Source: Firmicutes bacterium UBA3910 (GTDB lineage Bacteria; Bacillota; Limnochordia; Darwinibacteriales; Darwinibacteriaceae). Taken from it: a DNA stretch of 14,754 nucleotides. The stretch spans positions 1 to 14,754 of the forward strand of contig DGFC01000068.1 of the NCBI GenBank assembly GCA_002391465.1, given 5' to 3'. The translations under genes and the position numbers were made by a program. This document shows, in pieces, positions 1 to 6,496 of this stretch. The notes under the pieces were generated by a model. The model did not search any database and had not been told where the DNA came from. It worked only from the letters and a program-made list of their open reading frames with translations. How positions within the stretch are numbered: position 1 is the stretch's first letter; every line of letters begins with the position of its first letter.

Positions 1-8
1 GTTATGAC

Positions 9-39
9 AAAAAAAGACTGCCCGTTAAAGGCAGTCTTT
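9..39 (-). terminator. Rho-independent terminator of the efp operon
   Basis: Arms at 13-22 and 30-39 (AAAGACTGCC and its exact complement) form a 10-bp stem with a 7-nt loop. On the minus strand the stem runs into an unbroken T tract from the A run at 9-15. It lies just past the stop of the zinc-ribbon gene, so it ends the transcript coming from 2158. Confidence 0.9.
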
Positions 40-62
40 CAAACCAAATACGTTAAACCATT

Positions 63-509
63 CTAGTCGTCTTCCGAGCCGTCAAGCTGGGGAAGGTCGT
101 CCAACTCCTCCAAATCTTCGAAGTCCTCACTCTGGAAAACCACCGCATCACAGCGCGGACAGCAGATCTGGACACCAGAATCAAACACAAACTCTTCTTC
201 GAAGCTCACCGGATAGCCGCAATCGGGACAGGTTACTTCCAGGAAGGTCCCAGGTTCGTCCTCCCACTCTCCCCAGTCGTCCTCTTCATCGTCCAGTGAA
301 TCTTCCAAATAGGCTAAATCATAATCCAGTTCCTGCAGGTAGTCGTCTAGATCATCCTGGGCTTTCGCCAAATCATTTATATCAGCGGTAATTTCCTCCA
401 GGATTTCCAGGACTTTCCCAAAGAGAAAGCGAATGCGATCTTCTTTCAGCGAAGGGTCCCCATCAACGATGCCTTTTAGATAGGCAATCTTTTCCCGTGT
501 GGTTTCCAA
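63..509 (-). CDS. Acidic zinc-ribbon protein, CD1247 N-terminal-domain family
   Basis: Small cytoplasmic protein of unknown function. Numbering from the most upstream start (GTG at 516-518, 151 aa): residues 1-60 are helical (REKIAYLKGIVDG, then LFGKVLEILEEI). Residues 55-90 are an acidic stretch rich in D and E. Residues 97-123 hold a zinc ribbon with CPDC at 97-100 and CCPRC at 119-123, and the tail is acidic. The helical start plus ribbon resembles the clostridial family named after C. difficile CD1247, which often lies beside efp; that assignment is from memory. The GTG at 518 abuts the AGGGGG ribosome-binding site, so the TTG at 507-509, about 8 nt beyond it, is the likelier start (148 aa). 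It is the third gene of the peptidase-efp operon, 9 to 18 nt after efp. Confidence 0.7.
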   Translation of the reverse strand: METTREKIAYLKGIVDGDPSLKEDRIRFLFGKVLEILEEITADINDLAKAQDDLDDYLQELDYDLAYLEDSLDDEEDDWGEWEDEPGTFLEVTCPDCGYPVSFEEEFVFDSGVQICCPRCDAVVFQSEDFEDLEELDDLPQLDGSEDD

Positions 510-527
510 ACAATCCACCCCCTAGTT

Positions 528-1085
528 TTATGCCCTGGATAGATATTCTCCCGTCCTCGTATCAACTTTGATTTTTTCGCCCTGTTCAATGAACAGCGGC
601 ACCTGCACCTTAATTCCCGTTTCCAACTCAGCAGGTTTCGTGGCTCCCTGGGCCGTATCGCCGCGAAAACCAGGTTCGGTATGGGTTACCGTCAACACTA
701 CTGCAGAAGGCAGATCTACGCCAACTGCTTCACCCTGATAGAATTGGATACCGATGGTCATGTTCTCCAACAGGTACTTGGGAGCATCGCCCAAGTCCTG
801 CGCATTCAGAGAGACTTGATCATAGGTTTCCGTATCCATGAAAAAATACTCATCGCCGGTACTGTACAGGTACTGCATGTGCTTCAGTTCAATGTGAGCT
901 CGCGCTACCCGTTCACCCGCCCGGAAGGTTCTCTCCACAACGTTACCGCTCCGAATATTCCTCAGTTTGGAGCGGACAAAGGCTGCACCTTTCCCAGGTT
1001 TAACGTGGAGAAAATCCACTACAACGTAGATATCGCCATCCAATTCAATAGTTGTTCCCGTACGAAAGTCATTGACAGAAATCAT
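528..1085 (-). CDS. efp: Translation elongation factor P
   Basis: EF-P binds between the P and E sites of the ribosome and relieves stalling at polyproline stretches. The 185-aa length is standard. The KOW-like N-terminal domain has the loop [12 protein letters not shown], with K32 at the tip where other species carry the modification. The two following OB domains include the conserved block [17 protein letters not shown] and the C-terminal signature with [13 protein letters not shown]. The ATG at 1083-1085 is preceded by GGAGGG. The upstream peptidase gene stops only 11 nt before, so the two are translationally close and co-transcribed. A lysine at position 32 fits the Bacillus-type pathway, but no modification enzyme is in the window. 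Confidence 0.97.
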   Translation of the reverse strand: MISVNDFRTGTTIELDGDIYVVVDFLHVKPGKGAAFVRSKLRNIRSGNVVERTFRAGERVARAHIELKHMQYLYSTGDEYFFMDTETYDQVSLNAQDLGDAPKYLLENMTIGIQFYQGEAVGVDLPSAVVLTVTHTEPGFRGDTAQGATKPAELETGIKVQVPLFIEQGEKIKVDTRTGEYLSRA

Positions 1086-1096
1086 GGAATCCCTCC

Positions 1097-2158
1097 TCAG
1101 TCAACAATATACAGTTCCTTGAAAGTAGAGGTCAAAACCTCGTGGCCATCCTCCCTGACTACCACCAGGTCCTCAATTCTCACTCCACCAAACCCCGGCA
1201 GGTAAACACCGGGCTCCACCGTCACCACCATACCTGGCTGGAGCACAGTGTGGTCAGCCTTTGACAGCCGAGGACTCTCGTGGATTTCAAGTCCCAGACT
1301 GTGGCCAAGCCCATGGCCGAAATACTCGCCGTAACCAGCATCCGTAATAATGTCCCGGGCAATGGCATCGATTTCACTGCCCTTTCTTCCCGGTGCAACG
1401 GCGGCCAAGGATTCCAGCTGGGCCTTCAATACCAAATCATAAATCAATAAATGCTGTTCTTCCGGCTCGCCGATCACAATGGTTCGCGTCATATCTGAGC
1501 AGTAGCCGTTTACGATGCAGCCGAAATCAAACACCACAAAATCGCCGTACATTAGAATGCGCTCACTGGGCCTTGCATGGGGCAGTGCGCTCTGCGGACC
1601 AGAAGCAATGATGGGGCTGAAGGACATGCCGCTGGCTCCTGCCCGGCGCATCAAGAATTCCAGCTCCAAAGCGATCTCAATTTCACTGACGCCGGATCGG
1701 ATCTTTGGTAGAAGCTCCGCAAAGGCCTGATCGCCTATTTTCGCTGCCTGGCGGATGTTCTCTATCTCCTGTTCCGTTTTGATTGACCGGAGTTCCTCCA
1801 CCCAACCACTGACAGGTATGAACTCCACCTCTAGTTTTTCCTTCCACTGTTCCAGTCGCTGCACAGTAACATTATCTGCCTCGAAGGCAATTTTACCGAT
1901 ATCATTCTCGTCGATGAGCGTTTTCAGCGTCTCGTTCAGATTCTCAATTCTCACCAATTCCCAATCTGGGCTCTCCGCTTTTACCTGTTCTATGTAGCGA
2001 AAATCGGTCATGATAATCTGCCTATCCGCAGAGATCCAGGCAGTACCCGCTGAACCGGTAAAACCGGTCAGATAACGCCTGTTAACCGGGTTAGTGCACA
2101 AAAAAACGTCCGCTCCGTGGGCTGATAGCTGTTCTCTAATGCGCCTCACTCGTTTCAT
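1097..2158 (-). CDS. yqhT: Xaa-Pro aminopeptidase, M24B family
   Basis: Cytoplasmic metallopeptidase that removes an N-terminal residue preceding proline. The 353-aa protein has a creatinase-like N-terminal domain (about 1-125, with [13 protein letters not shown] near 27-38) and a pita-bread catalytic domain (about 130-353). All five metal ligands of the family are visible: D211 (VFDFGC), D222 (CSDMTRT), H286 (in [13 protein letters not shown]), E315 (TVEPGVY) and E329 (RIED). The ATG at 2156-2158 follows a strong AGGAGG. It is the first gene of the efp operon; Bacillus also places this peptidase next to efp, which fits proline-linked translation and peptide turnover. I saw no convincing promoter between it and the terminator at 2231-2256. 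Confidence 0.95.
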   Translation of the reverse strand: MKRVRRIREQLSAHGADVFLCTNPVNRRYLTGFTGSAGTAWISADRQIIMTDFRYIEQVKAESPDWELVRIENLNETLKTLIDENDIGKIAFEADNVTVQRLEQWKEKLEVEFIPVSGWVEELRSIKTEQEIENIRQAAKIGDQAFAELLPKIRSGVSEIEIALELEFLMRRAGASGMSFSPIIASGPQSALPHARPSERILMYGDFVVFDFGCIVNGYCSDMTRTIVIGEPEEQHLLIYDLVLKAQLESLAAVAPGRKGSEIDAIARDIITDAGYGEYFGHGLGHSLGLEIHESPRLSKADHTVLQPGMVVTVEPGVYLPGFGGVRIEDLVVVREDGHEVLTSTFKELYIVD

Positions 2159-2230
2159 AAGCGACCTCCTTTTTCACCTAGACAATGTTTTCTATTCCTT
2201 CTCTGGAAACCCTTCCCTCTCCTCTTGCCT

Positions 2231-2256
2231 AAATGAGAAAAACCCCCGTAGGGGTT
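2231..2256 (-). terminator. Rho-independent terminator after the 63-aa gene
   Basis: AACCCC at 2241-2246 pairs with GGGGTT at 2251-2256 around a 4-nt loop. On the minus strand the stem is followed by TTTTTCTC. It lies 4 nt past the stop of the small gene and separates it from the peptidase operon. Confidence 0.7.
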
Positions 2257-2259
2257 AAC

Positions 2260-2451
2260 TCAATGCTTCTTTTCGAACAAAAGGGTAGCATTGATCTCTC
2301 GCCGGCCCCGGCGCAGCCATAAGTCCGCAAGAGAGCAGTTGCGCAGCTCTGGGTTTGACCGCCGCAGCTCGCTCACCGTCTTGCGCAGATCGGTCAGTAA
2401 CTGCTCACTGGAGGCCGATTGCAGTACTTTTTCGTATACATAAGAACCCAT
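2260..2451 (-). CDS. Small hypothetical protein, 63 aa
   Basis: Not recognised as a named family. The protein is basic and probably helical: residues 12-35 (SASSEQLLTDLRKTVSEL and on) look like an amphipathic helix, followed by the arginine-rich LWLRRGRRE. There is no signal peptide, membrane segment or cysteine pair beyond one Cys near residue 39. It is probably real: an ATG at 2449-2451 follows a GGGGGAA ribosome-binding sequence, a terminator comes directly after the stop, and it has its own upstream region. It is monocistronic between yqeH and the peptidase operon. The upstream region may hold a sporulation-type promoter (separate entry), so it could be a sporulation gene; this is inference. 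Confidence 0.6.
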   Translation of the reverse strand: MGSYVYEKVLQSASSEQLLTDLRKTVSELRRSNPELRNCSLADLWLRRGRREINATLLFEKKH

Positions 2452-2466
2452 CCCAATTCCCCCAGC

Positions 2467-2507
2467 ATCATATTATGATATTAATAGTATGTGCTGAGGG
2501 GACAAGT
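2467..2507 (-). promoter_or_regulatory. Candidate sigma-E-like promoter and palindrome before the 63-aa gene
   Basis: On the minus strand CATACTAT is 7/8 to the sigma-E -10 consensus CATACAMT. A GCATAAT lies upstream, 6/7 to KMATATT, but the spacer is about 16 nt against the usual 14-15. Between this and the gene is a perfect 13-bp palindrome, ATCATATTATGAT (2467-2479), which could be an operator. The AT-rich sequence also allows sigma-A readings, so the assignment is tentative. Confidence 0.3.
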
Positions 2508-2526
2508 ATTATGCATAAAAAAAGCC

Positions 2527-3612
2527 TTATTTTTTCGAGCCGATCAAATTGGGCCTGACCGAAATTTTTACCCCCGCCGGGTAATGTACCCGTAAAACAG
2601 CGGGAGCCTTCCGAATCGAAACCCAGCCCAGACCGCTGATAACCAGATCCTGGCCCGGCGCGACCTTAATCTCCCTTTTCTCCCATGCTTGGGCAGTACA
2701 AGGTCCCTGAAACTCAAACAGCCACTTCTCTATGTGCTTGACACTAGATTTACTCCACTTAACCTCAGAACCGGCGTAGCCCAAGAGAACGCTTTCACCC
2801 CGGCTGAGACATTCTACTCCGCAGAGGCCTGGGATGTAGATCAAATCACCTTCGGTCAACGGGTACAGATGGGAAGAAAGGCGTTTGTGGGGAATTATTT
2901 TCCTGGCACACTGGGAACTGACCATATCACTCACCCTGCTGCCCACAACGTAGCCAGGTGAATCGGCAAAAACAAGCCCGTTTGGACAGCGCCAGCGCGT
3001 TACGTTTACGGTTGTCCCTGGATAGGGAGAGACTGTGGGCTTAATCTTACTCTGCCGCCCACCGCCGATGCGCATCTGCAGCAGGCGCTCCAACACGCTC
3101 GACTTACCCGTATTACTCACCCCTGCAAACAAAATCTTGGGGCCTAATTCTTCCAAACGCTCGGCTAAGCCAGCAAAACCGAAGCCGTTTACGGCACTGA
3201 CCATGGCCACATCCAAACCCGGATATCCTGCCGCTTTCAGGCGTCTGCGAACCCAGACTTCCGCTTCCTCAATGGGAGTTTGTTTGGGCAGCAGATCCAC
3301 TTTGTTCACAGCCAAAAGTACCGGTTTCTGGCGCAATAGTCCGAGCAGTTCCTCGGGCAGGCTTGCGTCAAAATCAATTAGATCAACAACGAGCACAACG
3401 CTATCACACCAAGCTAAACCCGCTCTGATGGCCGACAGAGCCTCCTGGCGAGAAACGGGTCCTTGTTCGTCTCGACCGTAATGTTTGATGCGAAAACACC
3501 TTTGGCACAGAGTGGTCCCCTTCACTTCTACCCCTGCAGGTAAATAGCCGTAGGCACGCTCATCTTCATGTTGAAATTGGGCTCCGCAGCCTTGACAATA
3601 GCCTCTATCCAT
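2527..3612 (-). CDS. yqeH: Circularly permuted ribosome-biogenesis GTPase YqeH
   Basis: GTPase required for assembly of the small ribosomal subunit. The 361-aa protein starts with a zinc finger (C6, C9, C36, C39). The GTPase motifs come in the permuted order typical of YqeH: G4 NKVD (103-106), G5 SA (139-140), G1 GVSNTGKS (164-171), G2 PGTT (198-201), G3 DSPG (217-220). A C-terminal domain of about 130 residues follows, as in the family. The ATG at 3610-3612 is preceded by GGAGG and directly follows the yqeG stop codon, so the pair is one transcript. No strong terminator is seen after its stop. Confidence 0.96.
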   Translation of the reverse strand: MDRGYCQGCGAQFQHEDERAYGYLPAGVEVKGTTLCQRCFRIKHYGRDEQGPVSRQEALSAIRAGLAWCDSVVLVVDLIDFDASLPEELLGLLRQKPVLLAVNKVDLLPKQTPIEEAEVWVRRRLKAAGYPGLDVAMVSAVNGFGFAGLAERLEELGPKILFAGVSNTGKSSVLERLLQMRIGGGRQSKIKPTVSPYPGTTVNVTRWRCPNGLVFADSPGYVVGSRVSDMVSSQCARKIIPHKRLSSHLYPLTEGDLIYIPGLCGVECLSRGESVLLGYAGSEVKWSKSSVKHIEKWLFEFQGPCTAQAWEKREIKVAPGQDLVISGLGWVSIRKAPAVLRVHYPAGVKISVRPNLIGSKK

Positions 3613-4149
3613 TTATTTCCTCCCCAACCTAGTTTCAATGGCATCGGAACTAAGTCTCCCCCGCTTAACCATACGCCGGAGTACCCGCTCTTCGATTTTC
3701 CTAACCAGTTTAGTGGTGGCAAACTCCTGTCTGCTTAACGGATTGACTAAAACAGTGAGCATGCCCAGACGGTTGCCACCAAAGATATCCGTAAACAGCT
3801 GATCTCCCACCACAGCCACCTCCTCGGCCGGCAGCTCAAGCAGGGCCAAACCGCGTAGAAAAGCCCGTTTCAAAGGCTTCATAGCCCGTCCAACCGCTGG
3901 GATGCCCAAGGACCGTGCCAAGGTAGTTGTGCGCTCCTCTAAGGCGTTAGAGACGATGCAGACACGCAGACCCTCCTCCTTCGCGCGGCGAATCCAGGCG
4001 GCAAAGGCCTCGTCTATGGAGGAGTCTGCCCAGGCCACCAGTGTATTATCAATATCCACTAAAAGGCCTGCGATCCCCTTTTCACGCAGCGCCCCGAGGT
4101 CAATATCTAAAACGCTTTCCACAATAAAATCCGGTTGCAAAAGTCCCAT
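3613..4149 (-). CDS. yqeG: YqeG-family HAD phosphatase
   Basis: HAD-IIIA phosphatase usually encoded beside yqeH; the physiological substrate is not settled. The HAD core is complete in 178 aa: motif I DIDNTL with D32 and D34, motif II S67 in IVSNA, motif III K91 in MKPLKRAF, and motif IV VVGDQLFTDIFGGN with D116 and D121. There is no cap domain, as expected for the subfamily. The ATG at 4147-4149 has a modest GGGGC ribosome-binding site. It is the first gene of yqeG-yqeH, transcribed from a promoter at about 4182-4190. Its 3' end abuts the yqeH start. Confidence 0.93.
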   Translation of the reverse strand: MGLLQPDFIVESVLDIDLGALREKGIAGLLVDIDNTLVAWADSSIDEAFAAWIRRAKEEGLRVCIVSNALEERTTTLARSLGIPAVGRAMKPLKRAFLRGLALLELPAEEVAVVGDQLFTDIFGGNRLGMLTVLVNPLSRQEFATTKLVRKIEERVLRRMVKRGRLSSDAIETRLGRK

Positions 4150-4175
4150 GACTGCCCCATCTTTCCTTATCCTGT

Positions 4176-4190
4176 TGGTATATTATACCA
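4176..4190 (-). promoter_or_regulatory. yqeG promoter with a 15-bp palindrome over the -10 box
   Basis: Reading the minus strand, TGG followed by TATAAT (the box is at 4182-4187) is an extended -10 element. The -35 hexamer 17 nt upstream is poor (TTTTTC, inside the T run of the sigK terminator). The -10 sits in the perfect palindrome TGGTATA-T-TATACCA. This could be an operator, or it could arise because a TATAAT-like box is itself near-symmetric. Confidence 0.6.
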
Positions 4191-4200
4191 CAGCAGGGTG

Positions 4201-4232
4201 TAAAGAAAAAGCGGGCTCCTCAGGAGGAACCC
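4201..4232 (-). terminator. Rho-independent terminator of sigK
   Basis: On the minus strand GGGTTCCT pairs with AGGAGCCC around a 4-nt loop (4213-4232), followed by GCTTTTTCTTT. The hairpin contains the sigK stop codon (4220-4222), so the transcript ends right at the gene's end. Confidence 0.85.
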
Positions 4233-4576
4233 ATTTCACTTAAGAGTTTGCCCAATGCCTTTTTCTCAATGCGTGAGACATAGGAGCGGGAAATCCCCAG
4301 CTGTCTACCAATCTGCCTTTGGGTCAGCCGTTCCCTATTCCCCAAGCCAAAGCGCAGTTCCAACACTAGGCGTTCCCGCTTAGTAAGGCAGCTTAGCTTG
4401 TCGGCAAGTTTTGTCCGATCCAGGCGCAGCACCACCGAATCCACAACCTCATCCCGCTCGGAGCTGAGAATATCCATAAGGGTTATCTCATTGCCCTCCC
4501 GATCACAGCCAATGGGATCAAATAGGTTAACCTCTTTGCGGCTGCGTTTGGTGGAGCGCAGGTGCATCAAAATCTC
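4220..4576 (-). CDS. sigK: sigK 3' half: regions 3 and 4 of sigma-K
   Basis: C-terminal part of the late mother-cell sigma factor, not independently expressed as far as the sequence shows. It begins EILMHLRSTKRSRKE, continues with the typical NLFDPIGCDREGNEITLMDIL, and ends with region 4 (LTKRERLVLELRFGL, then the helix-turn-helix LTQRQIGRQLGISRSYVSRIEKKAL) that binds -35 boxes. There is no good ribosome-binding site; a TTG at 4568-4570 opens the frame only by chance. The sequence upstream belongs to the recombinase gene. Joined to the other half after removal of 1,932 bp, it restores the order [14 protein letters not shown], the spacing normal for sigma-K. It ends in its own terminator. Confidence 0.95.
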   Translation of the reverse strand, partial: EILMHLRSTKRSRKEVNLFDPIGCDREGNEITLMDILSSERDEVVDSVVLRLDRTKLADKLSCLTKRERLVLELRFGLGNRERLTQRQIGRQLGISRSYVSRIEKKALGKLLSEMGSS

Positions 4577-4594
4577 AATTTCACTGTCAAAAGG
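4576..4594 (-). repeat. Right junction of the sigK element: core repeat plus att arm
   Basis: Reading the minus strand, the 15-nt arm CCTTTTGACAGTGAA (4580-4594) leads into the core TGAAATTG (4583-4576) and then sigK coding sequence (GAG ATT TTG ATG). The core recurs as TGAAAATG at 6515-6508, in the same orientation and the same codon phase. The arm recurs inverted at 6489-6503 with 14/15 matches. The stop codon TGA of the recombinase (4587-4589) lies inside the arm. Confidence 0.85.
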
Positions 4595-5723
4595 TTTTCA
4601 CGACGAATTGGCCGCCTTCGCCCACTAGTATCTCTTGAACGAAAATGCGCAAAAGCTCTCGCCGTTCCAGTTCCCCCTTTGGAGCAGGAAAATGAGCTGT
4701 GTTCCCCTCTGTGCAGAACCAAGCCCACACCTTTTCATCGAGGACCGCTTGGGAGACACGCAAACCACAACCAACGCCAGGCTCCTCGCTGTAAACGGCA
4801 CTATTCCCCCACAGCCGCCCTTTCATGGGAGCGCCGCAGGAGCTACAGCGCAGAAGACCGCTCAACAAGTAACGTGGCCCATTACCCGCGGAGCGCCGCC
4901 TAGACTGAGCGAGGAGCAGTTGGCTCCGGGCGAACGTTAAACGGTCTATGATCGCGGGACAGGGAATCAGAATCCATTCTTCCTGTGGTCTCAAGCGTAC
5001 CTTGCCTACAGAAGCATCCCATTTATTCTGATAGAACTCACCGATGTAGGTACGGTTGGCCAAGATCTGCCTCACAACCTGGCGATGCCATTTGGGCGCC
5101 CCCCGCTTAGTGGGTATTCCGGCAGAAGTCAAAGCCCTTGCTATACCGGCCATACCCCTTATGCCGGGGGGAGGATTGAGAAACCAGGCGAATATCTGAC
5201 ACACAATACGTGCCTCGGTATGATTGATCACCAACTGTTCACGATCAGAATCAAAATCATAACCGTAGATAGAAAAATCCCGCAGCACCCTGCCCTGCCT
5301 TGCCTTCTCCCTGCGGCCACGGCACATGCGCTCCGTAATTTTCGCCTTTTCAAATTCGGAAATGGCGCCCCGGAGAGCGTAAAAGAGGTTCCCTTCCGGC
5401 GTCTTACTGTAATCTCCGTTCACAAAACACAGCTCAACGCCTAGTCGCTCCCATTCCTCAGTTAAGAGCAGTTGATGGAGAAGCTTACGGGAAAGGCGGT
5501 CCGGATCGAGGCAGATCACTGTGGAAATGCGGCCGACTCCAATCTCCTGCCGCAGTTCTTCCAGGGCGGGACGGTTGAGGGTTTCGCCTGATACCCCTTC
5601 ATCGGAAAATACGAGCACATCTTCTCCCTTGGCCATTTCCTTACAGGCCCGGATCTGAGCCGCTATGCCAAAGCCGTGTTTAGCCTGTTCTTCAGTACTC
5701 ACACGGGCATAAATAGCGATCAA
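4587..5723 (-). CDS. spoIVCA: Serine recombinase for sigK rearrangement, compact SpoIVCA-like
   Basis: Site-specific recombinase inferred to excise the sigK element in the mother cell. From the TTG at 5721-5723 (chosen because GAGGGGG lies about 8 nt upstream; a TTG at 5744 is possible) it has 378 aa. Resolvase catalytic domain about 1-135: YARVSTEEQ with nucleophile S9, SDEGVSGE (40-47), DPDRLSR with R76/R79, and EFEKAKITERMCRGR. Recombinase domain about 150-280 (YGYDFD, then GIARALTSAGIPTKRG and RQILANRTYIGEF). Zinc-ribbon remnant from 286: LLSGLLRCSSCGAPM with C293 and C296, then C319; the usual fourth cysteine is not obvious. Only about 15 residues (336-351) stand where relatives have a long coiled coil, so it is shorter than the usual 450-550 aa. 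The ORF ends inside the att arm. Confidence 0.93.
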   Translation of the reverse strand: MIAIYARVSTEEQAKHGFGIAAQIRACKEMAKGEDVLVFSDEGVSGETLNRPALEELRQEIGVGRISTVICLDPDRLSRKLLHQLLLTEEWERLGVELCFVNGDYSKTPEGNLFYALRGAISEFEKAKITERMCRGRREKARQGRVLRDFSIYGYDFDSDREQLVINHTEARIVCQIFAWFLNPPPGIRGMAGIARALTSAGIPTKRGAPKWHRQVVRQILANRTYIGEFYQNKWDASVGKVRLRPQEEWILIPCPAIIDRLTFARSQLLLAQSRRRSAGNGPRYLLSGLLRCSSCGAPMKGRLWGNSAVYSEEPGVGCGLRVSQAVLDEKVWAWFCTEGNTAHFPAPKGELERRELLRIFVQEILVGEGGQFVVKTF

Positions 5724-5759
5724 ACCAGCCACCCCCTCAGGCAATATTCCGCCGCTTGA

Positions 5760-5767
5760 AATCTATG
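5760..5767 (-). promoter_or_regulatory. Candidate sigma-E-type -10 of the recombinase gene
   Basis: On the minus strand CATAGATT matches 6/8 of the sigma-E -10 consensus and shares CATAGA with the better box before sigK. The position fits: a start site near 5753, ahead of the ribosome-binding site at about 5732-5738. The -35 region 14-15 nt upstream is poor (about 3/7), so this is only a candidate. Confidence 0.3.
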
Positions 5768-5785
5768 CCTGCGGAACCATTTCCA

Positions 5786-5794
5786 TGTTATAAT
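5786..5794 (+). promoter_or_regulatory. Extended -10 promoter of pgmB
   Basis: TGT followed by TATAAT (5789-5794) is a consensus extended -10 box for vegetative RNA polymerase. No good -35 hexamer is present at 17 nt; a TTGAAA at 5756-5761 is 27 nt away, too far. The AGGAGG ribosome-binding site and ATG follow within 30 nt. It points away from the recombinase gene. Confidence 0.6.
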
Positions 5795-5821
5795 GAATGG
5801 GCACATAAGGAGGCAGGGATT

Positions 5822-6496
5822 ATGAAACTGGCAATTTTTGATCTAGACGGTGTAATCGTAGACACGGCAAAATACCACTTCCTAGCCTGGAAGCGATTAG
5901 CTGCTATGCTGGGTATTTCCTTCACAGAAGAGGATAACGAACGACTGAAGGGCGTAAGCCGGGTGCGTTCTTTAGAGATAGTTCTAGAGCTGGGTGGACT
6001 GGAAAAATCCCAGACGGAGATGGAAGAGCTGGCCCAACTTAAGAACACCTGGTACGTGGACTACATTAACCAGCTCACTGCAGAGGAAATTCTACCGGGG
6101 GTTCTGTCTTTTTTGAGACTGCTGGATACAGAAGGTATAAAAACGGCACTCTGTTCTGCCAGCAAGAATGCACCACTGATTTTGAACAAGCTCGGACTCG
6201 CTTCCAGCTTTGCTGTTGTGGTAGATGGTAATTCTGTAAAGAAAGCAAAGCCCGATCCAGAAGGATTTCTGCTCGCTGCCGAACGACTCGGTGTTGAGCC
6301 TCAACAGGCCGTGGTATTCGAAGATGCGACAGCGGGTGTTGAAGCGGCTAAGCGGGCGGGGATGCCCGTTGTGGGAATCGGCGAGCCCGACACGTTAGCA
6401 GATGCGGATTTGATCCTACCGGGCTTTGGGGATGTAAACCAGAGGGAACTCCTCGAGAAACTGAAGCAATTAGTTCAGGCTAAAATTTCCCTTTGA
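5822..6496 (+). CDS. pgmB: Beta-phosphoglucomutase, HAD superfamily
   Basis: Cytoplasmic enzyme interconverting beta-glucose 1-phosphate and glucose 6-phosphate, used in maltose, trehalose or kojibiose breakdown by phosphorylases. From the ATG at 5822 (AGGAGG upstream) it has 224 aa, the family length. Motif [11 protein letters not shown] gives nucleophile D7 and acid/base D9; AKYHFLAWK and LKGVSR (R47) are the cap and substrate signatures; motif [10 protein letters not shown] (S112-N116); K143 in KAKPDP; motif [13 protein letters not shown] with E167 and D168. These match the well-studied lactococcal enzyme closely, so activity looks intact. It is the sole cargo of the sigK element and is transcribed away from the recombinase. 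Its stop TGA lies in the left att arm. A related sugar-phosphatase specificity is possible. Confidence 0.92.
   Translation: MKLAIFDLDGVIVDTAKYHFLAWKRLAAMLGISFTEEDNERLKGVSRVRSLEIVLELGGLEKSQTEMEELAQLKNTWYVDYINQLTAEEILPGVLSFLRLLDTEGIKTALCSASKNAPLILNKLGLASSFAVVVDGNSVKKAKPDPEGFLLAAERLGVEPQQAVVFEDATAGVEAAKRAGMPVVGIGEPDTLADADLILPGFGDVNQRELLEKLKQLVQAKISL

Noticed and set aside
681..1205. A 174-codon open frame on the plus strand across efp and the peptidase gene.
   Set aside because: It overlaps two unmistakable genes on the other strand and has no family resemblance, so it is a shadow frame. The same holds for the other plus-strand frames over tldD, tldE, yqeH and the recombinase.
2505..2530. A terminator after yqeH.
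   Set aside because: There is a T run on the minus strand after the stop, but the only pairing is A with T and there is no GC-rich stem.
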